Positions 48,918 through 58,257 of a stretch of 64,000 nucleotides of DNA are shown piece after piece. The DNA lies in assembly GCA_965115835.1 (NCBI GenBank), contig OZ220471.1:372001-436000 (forward strand). Direction: 5' to 3'. Each line of letters opens with the position of its first letter. Within the stretch, counting starts at the first letter, position 1. The notes beneath the pieces are model-generated. The model worked only from the letters and a program-made list of their open reading frames with translations. It did not search any database and was not told the origin of the DNA. This DNA is from Foliamicus sp965115835. GTDB lineage: Bacteria; Pseudomonadota; Gammaproteobacteria; Steroidobacterales; Foliamicaceae. Position numbers and translations under genes: made by a program.

Positions 48918-51900
48918 ATGCGCCTTGAGCGGATCCGCCTTGCCGGGTTCAAGTCTTTCCCGGACCCGGTCAATATCGAGCTTCCCGCAACGGCTCTCGC
49001 CATAGTCGGTCCCAACGGTTGCGGCAAGTCCAACATTATCGATGCGGTGCGATGGGTTCTGGGGGAGGTTTCGGCCCGCCAGTTGCGCAGTGGCGCGATG
49101 GCCGAGGTCATCTTCAACGGTTCCTCCCGGCGCACGGCCCTGGGAGCGGCTACCGTCGAGTTGCTGTTCGACAACTCCGAACCCGGCGCCCACCCCCGGT
49201 TCTCCGACTACAGCGAAATTGCGGTGCGCCGAACGGTTCGGCGTGACGGCGTTTCCGAGTATTTCCTGAACAACTCGCGCTGTCGCCGCAAGGACATTAC
49301 CCGGCTTTTCGCCGGCACCGGACTGGGAATCGGCGGCTACGCGATCATCGAGCAGAGCACGATCAACCTGCTGGTGGAGGGCAGCCCGGACGAATTGCGC
49401 GCTTATCTGGAAGAGGCGGCCGGAGTGTCCGGGTATCGCCAACGGCGACGGGAAACCACCTTGCGCATCGCGCGCACCCGCGGCAATCTGGAGAAGTTGG
49501 CCGAACGACGCGCGGAACTGGACGGCAATGTGCGGCGGCTGCGCCGCCAGACCGCGGCGGCCAGCCGTTACCGGAAGAACATGGACCAGAAAAGACGGCT
49601 TGCGGCGCAGCGTCTGGCGCTTGATGTCCGGGCGCTGGATCGCTTGCTGGAGGAGCGGCAGGCTGGCGCCAGGGATCGGGAAACGGAGCTGGCCCGGGCG
49701 GAGGCGGAATACCGGGCGCTGGAGTCGCGGATTCTCGCCGCGCGGGAACGCCAGGATTCGGCCCAGGCGGCTTTTGACGAGGCCAACCGCGCCTTTTACG
49801 CGCTCCAGGCGGAGGTCGCGGGCCTGGAGGAATCGTTGCAGACGCAGGAAACCCTTGGCCGGGAGCGGGACGCGGAGTTGGCGCTGCTTCAGCCCCGGCT
49901 GGAGGCCTTGCGCAAGGAGCTCGGAGTCGAGACAGCGGCGCGGGACCAGCACCGGCAAAAGCTGGGCGAACTGGAGCCGGAGTTGGCCGCCGCCCGCGAG
50001 CGGGAACAGGCCATGCGCGCCCGATCCGAGCAAGCGGTGGACCGCCAGTCGCGCTGGCAGGCGGACCGGCATGCGGCGGAGATGCAGCTTCAATCCTTGA
50101 CTCAACAGCGCGAGCTGTTGCTGCGCGAGCGTCTGGCCGGCCTCGAATCGCTGCAGGATGCGGCCCGCCGCCGCGGTGGAGAGCAGGCCGTGGATTGGCT
50201 GGCCGCTCGCGGCCTGACTGAACGTCCCCGCTTGTCGCAGCGTCTGAAGGTTTCGCGCCGGTGGCGCGCCGCGGTGGAACTGGTTCTCGGGGATTTTATC
50301 GAGGCCACCGGCGTGGAGGAGCTTCAGGCCCTGTTCGAACAGGAAGAATGGGCGCCCGGCGTCGCGCTGGTGGAAGCGGGCCGGTCCCGGCCCGCTCCGG
50401 GGACGCTGCTGGCGCAAGTGCGCGGCGCCGGCGCAATGGCCGAACGGCTGGCGCGGGTGCGGACTGCTCCCGATGTGGCCGGGGCGGTGGACCTGCTGGG
50501 CGAGTTGCGCGCGGGAGAGTCGGTGGTGACTCCGCAAGGCGTCTGGCTGGGCCGGGGTTGGTTGCGTGTGGCCGGTCATGGAGCGGAGGGGGCGCTGGAA
50601 CGCGAGGCGGAAATCGCTGTGCTCAAGGAGGCGCTGGCCGATCCGCAAGGGTATGGCGCGCCGGCCTTGCAGGATTTGTCCGAAGATCCGGACCGTTCCC
50701 GGCTACAGGCCCGTCTCGAACGGCTGGGAGAACAGCTGAAGCAGGCCGCCCGGGTGCGGCAGGATGTTGCCGGGCGCAAGCCCGACGCCGAACAGGACAT
50801 CCAGGCCTTGCGCTCGCTGACGGCCCGGGCCCGGGAGGCTACCCGGGAGCTGGAGCGCCGTCAGGCGGAAATGAAACCGCGGCTTCATGCCTCGACGCGG
50901 GCCTGCGAGAGAATCGCCGCCGATATCGCCGGCGCGCAGGACCGCATGGCGCGCCTGCGCGCCTTGATCCGGCAGTCGGGCGAGGCTTCCCGGGCCGCGC
51001 GCGCCAGATTGCGGGCCTCTCTCCGGCGCAAACCCGAAGTCGATCAGGCCCTGGACGAGGCTCGCCGGGCTCGCGAACAATCCGGTTCGACTCTTGCCCT
51101 GGCGGAGTCGGGCCGCGCCGCGGCCCAGGCGCGGCTGAATGAGAAGCGGGAGAAGCTGAACGAGACGCGGGTCGACAGAAGGGAGCTGGAGGTGCGCCGA
51201 GCCGCACTGGAAGAACAGCTTGCCCGCACTGGCCACAAGCTCGGGGAAACCCTCCGGGAGTTGCCTGCGGATGCGAGCGCCGCGGAACTGGAGCGGGATC
51301 TGGAGAAGGTGGAGCGGCGTATCGAGCGCATCGGACCGGTGAATCTGGCGGCGGAACAGGAGCTTTCCGAGTTGCAGGAACGCAAGGACTATCTCGACTC
51401 GCAGCATGAGGATCTCACCGGCGCCCTGGAAACGCTGGAGAACACCATGCGCCGGCTCGACCGCGAGACCCGCTCCCGCCTGACGGAAACCGGGGAAGCC
51501 GTGAGCAAGGGCTTCGATCTGAACTTTGCGCGCCTGTTTGGCGGCGGGCGTGCGGGTCTGGTGTTCGAAGGCGACGATGTGCTCACGGCCGACATCCGTT
51601 TCGTGGTGCATCCGCCGGGCAAGCGCAATGTGCGGGTCAGCCAGTTGTCGGGCGGCGAGAAATCGCTGGCCGCCATTGCCTTTCTGGTTGCGGTCGTGCA
51701 GCTCAACCCCGCGCCCTTCTGCATGCTGGACGAAGTGGACGCGGCGCTGGACGATGTGAATGTGGCGAAGTTCTGCGGACTGCTTGCCGAAATGTCGTCC
51801 GTACTCCAGTGCCTGGTGGTCACGCACAACAAGAGCACCATGCAGGCGGTCGATTACCTTTTGGGCGTGACCATGCAGGAGCCGGGGATTTCCCGGATCG

Positions 51901-51944
51901 TTACCGTGGACCTCGAAGAGGCTGTGCGCCTTGCCGCCGCCTGA
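48918..51944 (+). CDS. smc: Chromosome partition protein SMC, compact form
   Basis: 1008-residue condensin-type ATPase. Walker A G-P-N-G-C-G-K-S-N lies near residue 32. Two coiled-coil arms (~170-400 and ~560-850) flank a hinge (~400-560). The C-terminal head carries the signature L-S-G-G-E-K-S-L and Walker B C-M-L-D-E-V-D-A-A-L-D. Typical bacterial SMC proteins have ~1,165-1,190 residues, so the arms are shortened. The stop overlaps the downstream ligA start region by 14 nt. The kleisin partners scpA/scpB are not in the window. Confidence 0.94.
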   Translation: MRLERIRLAGFKSFPDPVNIELPATALAIVGPNGCGKSNIIDAVRWVLGEVSARQLRSGAMAEVIFNGSSRRTALGAATVELLFDNSEPGAHPRFSDYSEIAVRRTVRRDGVSEYFLNNSRCRRKDITRLFAGTGLGIGGYAIIEQSTINLLVEGSPDELRAYLEEAAGVSGYRQRRRETTLRIARTRGNLEKLAERRAELDGNVRRLRRQTAAASRYRKNMDQKRRLAAQRLALDVRALDRLLEERQAGARDRETELARAEAEYRALESRILAARERQDSAQAAFDEANRAFYALQAEVAGLEESLQTQETLGRERDAELALLQPRLEALRKELGVETAARDQHRQKLGELEPELAAAREREQAMRARSEQAVDRQSRWQADRHAAEMQLQSLTQQRELLLRERLAGLESLQDAARRRGGEQAVDWLAARGLTERPRLSQRLKVSRRWRAAVELVLGDFIEATGVEELQALFEQEEWAPGVALVEAGRSRPAPGTLLAQVRGAGAMAERLARVRTAPDVAGAVDLLGELRAGESVVTPQGVWLGRGWLRVAGHGAEGALEREAEIAVLKEALADPQGYGAPALQDLSEDPDRSRLQARLERLGEQLKQAARVRQDVAGRKPDAEQDIQALRSLTARAREATRELERRQAEMKPRLHASTRACERIAADIAGAQDRMARLRALIRQSGEASRAARARLRASLRRKPEVDQALDEARRAREQSGSTLALAESGRAAAQARLNEKREKLNETRVDRRELEVRRAALEEQLARTGHKLGETLRELPADASAAELERDLEKVERRIERIGPVNLAAEQELSELQERKDYLDSQHEDLTGALETLENTMRRLDRETRSRLTETGEAVSKGFDLNFARLFGGGRAGLVFEGDDVLTADIRFVVHPPGKRNVRVSQLSGGEKSLAAIAFLVAVVQLNPAPFCMLDEVDAALDDVNVAKFCGLLAEMSSVLQCLVVTHNKSTMQAVDYLLGVTMQEPGISRIVTVDLEEAVRLAAA

Positions 51945-53982
51945 CCCGCCCGCGCCACCGGCCCTGTCCGAAAACCGGGAACGGATGGAGTGGCTGCGGG
52001 GCGAGATCAGCCGCCACAACCGCTTGTATCACGGGCAGGACGAGCCCGTCATACCGGATTCCGAATACGACGCGCTCTACCGGGAGCTGCGCCGGCTCGA
52101 GCAGGCGCATCCCGAGCTCGCAACTCGAGACTCCCCCACGCAATCGGTCGGTTTCCCTCCCGGCGTCGCCTTCGATCCGGTTGAGCACGGCGCGCCCATG
52201 CTGTCGCTGGAGAATGTGTTCGATGCCGGGGAGATGGAGGCCTTCGACCGGCGCCTTGCGGGTCTGATCGACGACGAAAGCGAACGGGAGTATTGCGCCG
52301 AGCCCAAGCTGGACGGGGTGGCGCTGAGCCTGTTGTACGAGCGCGGAATCCTGGTGCGGGCGGCCACCCGGGGCGACGGCCGGACGGGCGAGGACGTGAC
52401 CCATACCGCCTTGACCGTCCGTTCGCTGCCGGTCCGGCTTTCCGGCGGGAACATTCCGGATCGTGTGGAAGTGCGTGGCGAAGTGTTCATGCCCATGCAT
52501 GCGTTCCGGTCCTGCAACCAGCGGGCGCGGGAGCGCGGCGGCAAGGCGCTGGTCAATCCCCGCAATGCGGCGGCCGGCGCGCTGCGCCACAAGGACCCGG
52601 CTCTGGCGGCGGAACGTTCGCTGGAGTTCTTTGCCCATGGCGTGGGCCGCGCCGGGGAGGCGCCGGGAGCTTCCGGGCAACTGGAGCTGCTGCGGCTCAT
52701 GGAGTCCTGGGGCTTCAGGGTATGTCCTGAGGCCGAGCGCGTGACCGGCGTGTCCGGGTGCGCCGACTACTACGAGCGGATCTTCGGGCGCCGTGCGGGT
52801 TTCGACTACGCGCTGGACGGGGTGGTCTACAAGCTGGACCGCTTCGCCTTGCGCGATCAGGCCGGCGCTTCCTCGCATGCGCCGCGCTGGGCGGTGGCGC
52901 GAAAGTTTCCGGCCGAGGAACGACTCACGACCGTGCGGGCCATCGAATTTCAGGTGGGACGCACCGGGGCGGTCACTCCCGTAGCCCGGCTGGACCCGGT
53001 GTTCGTGGGGGGCGCAACCGTCAGCAACGCCACGCTGCACAATCATGGCGAACTGGTCCGCAAGGACGTTCGCAAGGGCGATACGGTGGTCGTTCGCCGC
53101 GCGGGCGATGTCATCCCCGAGGTGGTTCGCTCCCTGCCCGAACGGCGCACCGGCCACCCGTCGCTGCCGGACCTGCCCGGACATTGCCCGGAGTGCCGCT
53201 CCGAAGTGATCCTGCCCGAAGGAGAAGCAGTGGCCCGATGCACAGGCGGACTGGTCTGTCCCGCCCAGCGGCGTCAGGCAATCATGCACTTTGCCTCGCG
53301 CACGGCCATGGACATCGAGGGCGTGGGGGAAGTGCTGGCCGGCCAACTGGTCGAACAGGGTCTGGTGGCCAACCCCGCCGATCTCTACGCCCTGACGGCC
53401 GACCAACTCGACGGACTGGAGCGCATGGCGGACAAGTCCGCAGCGAACGTTCTCGCCTCGATCGAACGCAGCAAGTCCACATCGCTGGACCGCCTGCTCT
53501 TTGCCCTGGGCATTCGAGATGTGGGACGGGTGACGGCGGCCACCCTGGCGCGCCATTTCGGCAGTCTGGAAGCGCTCCGTCAGGCCAGCGAGGAAGCCTT
53601 GCAGGAGGTCGCCGATGTGGGCGAAATCGTGGCCCGTCGGGTGCATGATTTCTTTCGGCGCCGGGACAACCTGGACATCATCGAGTCGCTGCGCAATCGA
53701 GGGGTGAACTGGCCCGAATCTGCGGGCGCCCCGGCCCGGGCGGACGGGCCGCTACAGGGCAAGACGCTGGTCCTGACGGGCGCCCTCGAGGGGCTGACGC
53801 GCGATCAGGCGCGGGAACGCATCGTCATGGCCGGGGGCCGGGTCACGTCCAGCCTGTCGAAAAGGACCGACTACGTGGTGGCGGGCGCCCATGCAGGCGG
53901 CAAGCGGGCCAGGGCGGAACAGCTCGGCGTGGAGATCATCGATTTGGCGCGGCTGCAGGAGCTGCTGGACGCTCGCCCCTGA
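51931..53982 (+). CDS. ligA: NAD-dependent DNA ligase LigA
   Basis: 683-residue replicative ligase. Order of domains: Ia (H-N-x-L-Y and E-Y-D-A-L), adenylation with active-site K126 in E-P-K-L-D-G, OB fold, Cys4 zinc finger (C-P-E-C ... R-C-T-G-G-L-V-C), helix-hairpin-helix repeats, and a C-terminal BRCT domain (~605-683). The start is TTG 51931 inside the end of smc. ATG 51985 is an alternative but leaves a short domain Ia. In many gammaproteobacteria zipA sits at this position between smc and ligA or next to ligA; it is absent here. Confidence 0.95.
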   Translation: MPPPDPPAPPALSENRERMEWLRGEISRHNRLYHGQDEPVIPDSEYDALYRELRRLEQAHPELATRDSPTQSVGFPPGVAFDPVEHGAPMLSLENVFDAGEMEAFDRRLAGLIDDESEREYCAEPKLDGVALSLLYERGILVRAATRGDGRTGEDVTHTALTVRSLPVRLSGGNIPDRVEVRGEVFMPMHAFRSCNQRARERGGKALVNPRNAAAGALRHKDPALAAERSLEFFAHGVGRAGEAPGASGQLELLRLMESWGFRVCPEAERVTGVSGCADYYERIFGRRAGFDYALDGVVYKLDRFALRDQAGASSHAPRWAVARKFPAEERLTTVRAIEFQVGRTGAVTPVARLDPVFVGGATVSNATLHNHGELVRKDVRKGDTVVVRRAGDVIPEVVRSLPERRTGHPSLPDLPGHCPECRSEVILPEGEAVARCTGGLVCPAQRRQAIMHFASRTAMDIEGVGEVLAGQLVEQGLVANPADLYALTADQLDGLERMADKSAANVLASIERSKSTSLDRLLFALGIRDVGRVTAATLARHFGSLEALRQASEEALQEVADVGEIVARRVHDFFRRRDNLDIIESLRNRGVNWPESAGAPARADGPLQGKTLVLTGALEGLTRDQARERIVMAGGRVTSSLSKRTDYVVAGAHAGGKRARAEQLGVEIIDLARLQELLDARP

Positions 53983-54073
53983 GGCCGCATCCCGCAACGA
54001 TTGCGGTTCGGCCGGCAAGCTGTCACACTTGCGCCGGGCAACTTGCAGCACCTTTCCGGGGGCGTTGACGGTG

Positions 54074-54808
54074 ATGATTCTTCTTGGAGTGAACGTGGAT
54101 CATGTGGCTACGCTGCGGCAGGCGCGCAAGACCGTCTATCCGGATCCCGTGAAGGCCGCCCGCCAGGCCCTTGCGGCCGGCGCGGACTCCATTACCGTGC
54201 ACCTGAGGGAGGATCGCCGCCATATCCAGGACCACGACGTCAAGCGCCTGATCGACTCGCCGGACATCCGGGTGAACCTGGAAATGGCGGCTACCGAAGG
54301 CATGGCGGCGCTGGCGGAGCGCTGGCGCCCGGAGGCTTGCTGCCTGGTGCCGGAGCGGCGCGAGGAGCTCACCACCGAGGGCGGCCTGGAGGTTGTCGGG
54401 CAGGCCGCCCTGCTGGGGCCTGTCTGCGCGCGGCTGGCGGCTGCGGGCGTTCGCGTTTCACTCTTCGTTGACCCGGACGAAGCGCAACTGCGTGCTGCGG
54501 TCGCCGTGGGCGCGCCAGTCGTGGAGCTGCATACGGGCGCTTTCGCCGCAGCCGGCGACGCCGTTGCGGCGGCGGGAGAACTGGCGCGTATCCGGCATGC
54601 GGCCGGGGTCGCCTCGGAGTTGGGCCTGCTGGTCCACGCGGGCCACGGGCTTCACTTCGGAAACACGGCCGAGGTGGCGGCAATCCGGGTGATTGCGGAA
54701 CTCAATATCGGTCATGCTATCGTTTCCGAGGCGATATTCGACGGTTTCTCGGGCGCTGTGGAGCGAATGAAGCGCCTGATGATCGCGGCGCGCGAGGAAC
54801 ATCGGTGA
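54074..54808 (+). CDS. pdxJ: Pyridoxine 5'-phosphate synthase PdxJ
   Basis: 244-residue TIM-barrel enzyme (E. coli 243) that condenses 1-deoxy-D-xylulose 5-phosphate with aminoacetone phosphate. Family motifs visible are L-G-V-N-V-D-H-V-A-T-L-R-Q-A-R, I-T-V-H-L-R-E-D-R-R-H-I, V-N-L-E-M-A and N-I-G-H-A-I-V-S-E-A. ATG 54074 gives the standard N-terminus; GTG 54071 is adjacent and possible. It is followed 13 nt later by acpS, the usual gammaproteobacterial pairing. Confidence 0.96.
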   Translation: MILLGVNVDHVATLRQARKTVYPDPVKAARQALAAGADSITVHLREDRRHIQDHDVKRLIDSPDIRVNLEMAATEGMAALAERWRPEACCLVPERREELTTEGGLEVVGQAALLGPVCARLAAAGVRVSLFVDPDEAQLRAAVAVGAPVVELHTGAFAAAGDAVAAAGELARIRHAAGVASELGLLVHAGHGLHFGNTAEVAAIRVIAELNIGHAIVSEAIFDGFSGAVERMKRLMIAAREEHR

Positions 54809-54821
54809 CTTTGGAAGGGAC

Positions 54822-55220
54822 ATGATTTACGGCATTGGCACGGATTTGCTGCGGATGGATCGGGTGCGCAGGGCGTACCGGCGGTTCGGCGAGCGCCTTG
54901 CGCGCCGGGTCCTGATGGCCCCCGAACAGCGGGAGTTCCTGACAACGAAGGATCCGGTCCGCTTTCTGTCCATGCGCCTTGCCGCCAAGGAGGCGATCGT
55001 GAAGGCCCTGGGCACCGGCTTCCGGCACGGAATGTGGGTGCGCGACGCCGGCGTGGGGCATGACAGGCGAGGCCGTCCGGAAATCATCTTTTCATTGCGC
55101 GGCAAGGCTGCGTGCGCCGCCGCGGGCATCACTGGCGGCTATCTGAGTTTGACTGACGAGGCTGGCCTGGTGGTGGCGACGGCCATACTGGTGGCTGAAA
55201 GCAAGGGGGCAGGGGGATGA
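54822..55220 (+). CDS. acpS: Holo-[acyl-carrier-protein] synthase AcpS
   Basis: 132-residue phosphopantetheinyl transferase that activates acyl carrier protein with coenzyme A. The metal-binding Asp is in G-I-G-T-D-L-L, and the catalytic segment is R-L-A-A-K-E-A-I-V-K-A-L-G-T-G. GAAGGGA precedes ATG 54822. The stop overlaps the next gene by 4 nt (ATGA), indicating translational coupling with the exonuclease. Confidence 0.95.
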   Translation: MIYGIGTDLLRMDRVRRAYRRFGERLARRVLMAPEQREFLTTKDPVRFLSMRLAAKEAIVKALGTGFRHGMWVRDAGVGHDRRGRPEIIFSLRGKAACAAAGITGGYLSLTDEAGLVVATAILVAESKGAGG

Positions 55221-56098
55221 ATACGACGACGCTGGCTCTGGATATCGAAACGGTACCGGACGCGGAAATGGGGCGAGCCCTGTACGGGCTTGATGATCTG
55301 GATGACGCCGAAGTGATGCGCGCCATGCTGCATCACTACAAGCAGCGCACGGGCCTGGACTTTCTGCCGCCGATTCAGCATCGGGTGGTTGCCATAGCGG
55401 TGGTGCTGCGCAACGAGGAGGGCGTTCGCCCGCTGGTGCTGGGCGATGAGAAGGCCTCGGAGTCGGATCTGGTCATGCGCTTCTTTCGTGGCCTGGAGCA
55501 CTATGTTCCGGATCTCGTGAGCTGGAACGGTGCGGCCTTCGATCTGCCGGTGCTGAATTTTCGCGCCCTGCGCCATGAAGTTCAGGCCAGGAGGTATTGG
55601 GAGACCGGCGTCAGGGACCGCGCGTTCCGCTTCAACAACTACTTGTCCCGCTTCCACTGGCGCCACACGGACCTCATGGATGCCCTGTCCGGCTTTCAGG
55701 GACGCGGGCGTCCCAGCCTGAGGGAGGCCAGCGCCCTGCTGGGTCTGCCCGGCAAGAGCCTGATGGAAGGGAGCAGCGTCATGGACGCCTGGCTGGAAGG
55801 CAGGATCGGAGCCATCCGAAACTACTGCCTGCAAGACGCGCTGAACACCTATCTGGTGTTTCAGCACTTTGAATTCATGAGGGGCAAGCTGACCCACGAC
55901 AACCTGGATGAGGAGTACGGGCTGTTGATCGATGTGCTCAAGGCAAGCGGTGAAGATCATCTCAGGGAGTTTGCCGGCAAGCTGGAGGCGGAGCCCGAAG
56001 GCGAACAGGGCGCGGCGCCGGCCAAGGGGGCCGTGGAGGAGGCGCCGGCCGGGGAACCGCAGGAACAGGAAGTGGCGGGCAAGGATCAGGCAGCGTAG
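55217..56098 (+). CDS. Predicted 3'-5' exonuclease related to the PolB exonuclease domain
   Basis: 293 residues. The first ~235 match the DnaQ-like DNA_pol_B_exo2 type: Exo I with D9 and E11 in L-A-L-D-I-E-T-V-P, Exo II around L-V-S-W-N-G-A-A-F-D-L-P, and Exo III Asp in Y-C-L-Q-D-A-L-N-T-Y. These acidic residues would bind two metal ions. The C-terminal ~45 residues are an acidic Ala/Glu/Pro-rich tail without a recognisable domain. ATG 55217 overlaps the acpS stop. The family is widespread and its substrate is not well defined. Confidence 0.85.
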   Translation: MNTTTLALDIETVPDAEMGRALYGLDDLDDAEVMRAMLHHYKQRTGLDFLPPIQHRVVAIAVVLRNEEGVRPLVLGDEKASESDLVMRFFRGLEHYVPDLVSWNGAAFDLPVLNFRALRHEVQARRYWETGVRDRAFRFNNYLSRFHWRHTDLMDALSGFQGRGRPSLREASALLGLPGKSLMEGSSVMDAWLEGRIGAIRNYCLQDALNTYLVFQHFEFMRGKLTHDNLDEEYGLLIDVLKASGEDHLREFAGKLEAEPEGEQGAAPAKGAVEEAPAGEPQEQEVAGKDQAA

Positions 56099-56123
56099 CG
56101 GCTCGCCGGCGCCCGTGTGATCC

Positions 56124-56606
56124 ATGCCGGCCGCAATTCTTGTCGAGATCCCGCGACAAACCCTGAGTCTTCTCGACGGTGGCGAGGTGCTGGGCGAATG
56201 GCCTGTCTCCACTTCGCGGTATGGGCCCGGGGAGCGGGAAGGAAGTCTGGGCACGCCGCGCGGCCGGCACCGCATTCGGGCCTGCATCGGCGCGGGACAG
56301 CCTGAAGGCGCGGTTTTCCTTGGCCGCCGGCCTACGGGCGAGATCTATTCCGGGGAACTGGCGCGCCAATACCCTTCCCGCGACTGGATTCTCAGCCGTA
56401 TCCTGTGGCTTTGCGGGGAGCAACCCGGGGTGAACCGGCTCGGTCGGGTCGACAGCATGCGCCGCTACATCTACATTCACGGCACGCCCGACTCCGAACC
56501 GATGCGGGCGCCGAGGTCGCACGGCTGCGTGCGGATGCGCAACAGCGATGTCATCGAGCTGTTCGATCGTGTGGCCCCTGGCTGCCGGGTCGATATCCGC
56601 CCTTGA
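56124..56606 (+). CDS. L,D-transpeptidase (YkuD fold) without a visible signal peptide
   Basis: 160 residues covering a single YkuD domain. The catalytic motif is complete: H119 in I-Y-I-H-G-T and S-H-G-C-V-R with nucleophile C135. Enzymes of this fold cross-link peptidoglycan stems, attach lipoproteins or cleave such bonds in the periplasm. Here no N-terminal hydrophobic segment is present from ATG 56124, and the domain starts almost at once, so export is unexplained. It lies 11 nt upstream of nagZ, a cytoplasmic peptidoglycan-recycling enzyme, which suggests a joint cell-wall role. Confidence 0.85.
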   Translation: MPAAILVEIPRQTLSLLDGGEVLGEWPVSTSRYGPGEREGSLGTPRGRHRIRACIGAGQPEGAVFLGRRPTGEIYSGELARQYPSRDWILSRILWLCGEQPGVNRLGRVDSMRRYIYIHGTPDSEPMRAPRSHGCVRMRNSDVIELFDRVAPGCRVDIRP

Positions 56607-56617
56607 GGGAAGAAGCC

Positions 56618-57631
56618 TTGGGCCCGTTGATGATCGATTTCGCTGGCGAGGTCCTCACGGACGAGGAGCGGGGGATGCTGGCGCATCCGGCTGTGGGCGG
56701 CGTGATTCTCTTTGCCCGCAACTGCCGCTCGCCGCGCCAGGTACGGCTTCTGGTCGCATCCATTCGCGCCGCTGCGGGCCGCCCCCTGATCGTCGCCATC
56801 GACCAGGAAGGCGGCCGGGTTCAGCGCCTGCGTTCCGGTTTTTCCTCCCTTCCGCCGGCCCGTGTCCTGGGGGATGCCCACGACCGCGATCCACCGGCGG
56901 CGCGGGAATGGGCGCGCGCGCGCGCCCGGGTGCTGGCCCTGGAACTGGGAGCGGTGGGCATCGACATCAGCTTTGCGCCGGTTGTCGATGTGGACCACGG
57001 TCGCAGCGCCGTCATCGGCGACCGCGCGCTGCACTGCGACCCGCAGGTTGTGGCGGATCTGGGTCTGGCCTTCCTTGAAGGCGCCCGAGCGTGGGGCATG
57101 GCCTGCGTGGCCAAGCATTTTCCCGGACATGGCTGGGTTGCTGCGGATTCCCATGAGGAAATGCCGCGGGATGACCGGGATTACACAGCCCTGCGCTCCG
57201 ACTTGCTGCCTTTCGAGAAGCTGGTCGGGGCGGGTGTGGAGGCGGTCATGACCGCCCATGTGCAATACGCCGCCGTGGACCCGGTCGCTCCCTGCTACTC
57301 GGCCCGCTGGCTGGGTGAAGAACTGCGCGGACGCATGGGCTTCTCCGGCGTGATATTCGCCGACGACCTTTCCATGCGCGGCGCCGGCCAGGCCGGCGCG
57401 CTGGGCGAACGGGCGGCAGCCGCCCTGGAGGCGGGTTGCGATATGCTGCCGGTGTGCAACGATCCCGAAGGCGTGCGGGAATTGCTGCAAGGCTGGAGTC
57501 TTTCGTCCGCTCCCGGCGCCGGAGAACGCCTCGCTTCCCTGCTGCGTGCGAATCCGCCTCGCGAGCGGGACCAAGCCGCAGCGGCGCTCAGTCCTCCGTT
57601 TGCGGCCGGTTCCGGTAGCGGAAAAGCCTGA
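56618..57631 (+). CDS. nagZ: Beta-N-acetylhexosaminidase NagZ (peptidoglycan recycling)
   Basis: 337-residue family-3 glycoside hydrolase that removes GlcNAc from imported anhydro-muropeptides in the cytoplasm. It has the NagZ signature K-H-F-P-G-H-G-x4-D-S-H and the nucleophile Asp in F-A-D-D-L-S-M. The start is TTG 56618: GAGGGA lies 7 nt upstream and the protein then begins L-G-P-L-M-I-D, aligning with M-G-P-V-M-L-D in E. coli; ATG 56630 is the alternative. The 3' end overlaps the convergent csiV gene by 44 nt. Confidence 0.94.
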   Translation: MGPLMIDFAGEVLTDEERGMLAHPAVGGVILFARNCRSPRQVRLLVASIRAAAGRPLIVAIDQEGGRVQRLRSGFSSLPPARVLGDAHDRDPPAAREWARARARVLALELGAVGIDISFAPVVDVDHGRSAVIGDRALHCDPQVVADLGLAFLEGARAWGMACVAKHFPGHGWVAADSHEEMPRDDRDYTALRSDLLPFEKLVGAGVEAVMTAHVQYAAVDPVAPCYSARWLGEELRGRMGFSGVIFADDLSMRGAGQAGALGERAAAALEAGCDMLPVCNDPEGVRELLQGWSLSSAPGAGERLASLLRANPPRERDQAAAALSPPFAAGSGSGKA

Positions 57632-58247
57632 CGATCGCCCCGAAGCGGGGATGATCGAAATAGTGGATCTCTCCCGGCAGCAGCCGGCGGCGCTCGTTGA
57701 GCCGGAGCGTCTGGTCGGTGTCCGGCCCGTCCGCAAGGCGAAGGTCGAGCGTCACGTGCGCGAACCTGTCCTCCTGAAGCGACACCAGGCCACTGAAGGG
57801 CAGCGCGGTTGCGGACAGCGCCGACAGGCGAAGGGGAACCGGCTCTCCGTTCCAGTCGGCGGGCATGGCCCAGGCGAAATGCGCCAGCGGGCGGTATTCT
57901 GCGCTGCGCCGCATGGCGCTCCAGATGCTCTCCAGCGCGTATTGGGCGCGGGTCAGCGCCAGGACTCCCGCCGGCGCCGGCGGCGTCGCCGTCCCGGAAT
58001 CCGGCAGCGCGACAGGCGCCGGATGGATTTCCGGAGGGGGCAGGGCCGGAGCTTGCACGCGGAGGTCCTCCGTGCTTGCATCCGGCTCCAGGTGCAGGAA
58101 CACGATCAATTCGAGCGCCACGCGGAAGCCGTCCTCCTGCGCAGTCGCCAGGCGGCACCCGAGCATTGCCCAGGCTACGCCTGCCAGCAGCAACCATCGC
58201 ATCAGGCGCGACCCGACCGGCGCGCGGCGCAGATCACGGGAAGTCAT
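57588..58247 (-). CDS. csiV: CsiV-family protein
   Basis: 219 residues with an N-terminal signal peptide (W-L-L-L-A-G-V-A-W-A-M-L-G-C near residues 18-31) and a family-typical C-terminal segment Y-F-D-H-P-R-F-G-A-I-V. The LGC could be a weak lipobox, otherwise signal peptidase I cleavage follows at A-T-A-Q. Known CsiV of Vibrio is a small periplasmic protein linked to peptidoglycan and D-amino-acid response. ATG 58247 lies 10 nt after the mfd stop, a common gammaproteobacterial pairing; ATG 58202 is an alternative start. The 3' end overlaps nagZ. Confidence 0.8.
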   Translation of the reverse strand: MTSRDLRRAPVGSRLMRWLLLAGVAWAMLGCRLATAQEDGFRVALELIVFLHLEPDASTEDLRVQAPALPPPEIHPAPVALPDSGTATPPAPAGVLALTRAQYALESIWSAMRRSAEYRPLAHFAWAMPADWNGEPVPLRLSALSATALPFSGLVSLQEDRFAHVTLDLRLADGPDTDQTLRLNERRRLLPGEIHYFDHPRFGAIVRLFRYRNRPQTED

Positions 58248-58257
58248 GGGTGGTAGT

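Noticed and set aside
53992..54006. CCGCAA-CGA-TTGCGG hairpin after ligA as a terminator
   Set aside because: Six-base-pair stem with no following T-run; pdxJ follows in the same direction within 70 nt, so read-through is more likely.
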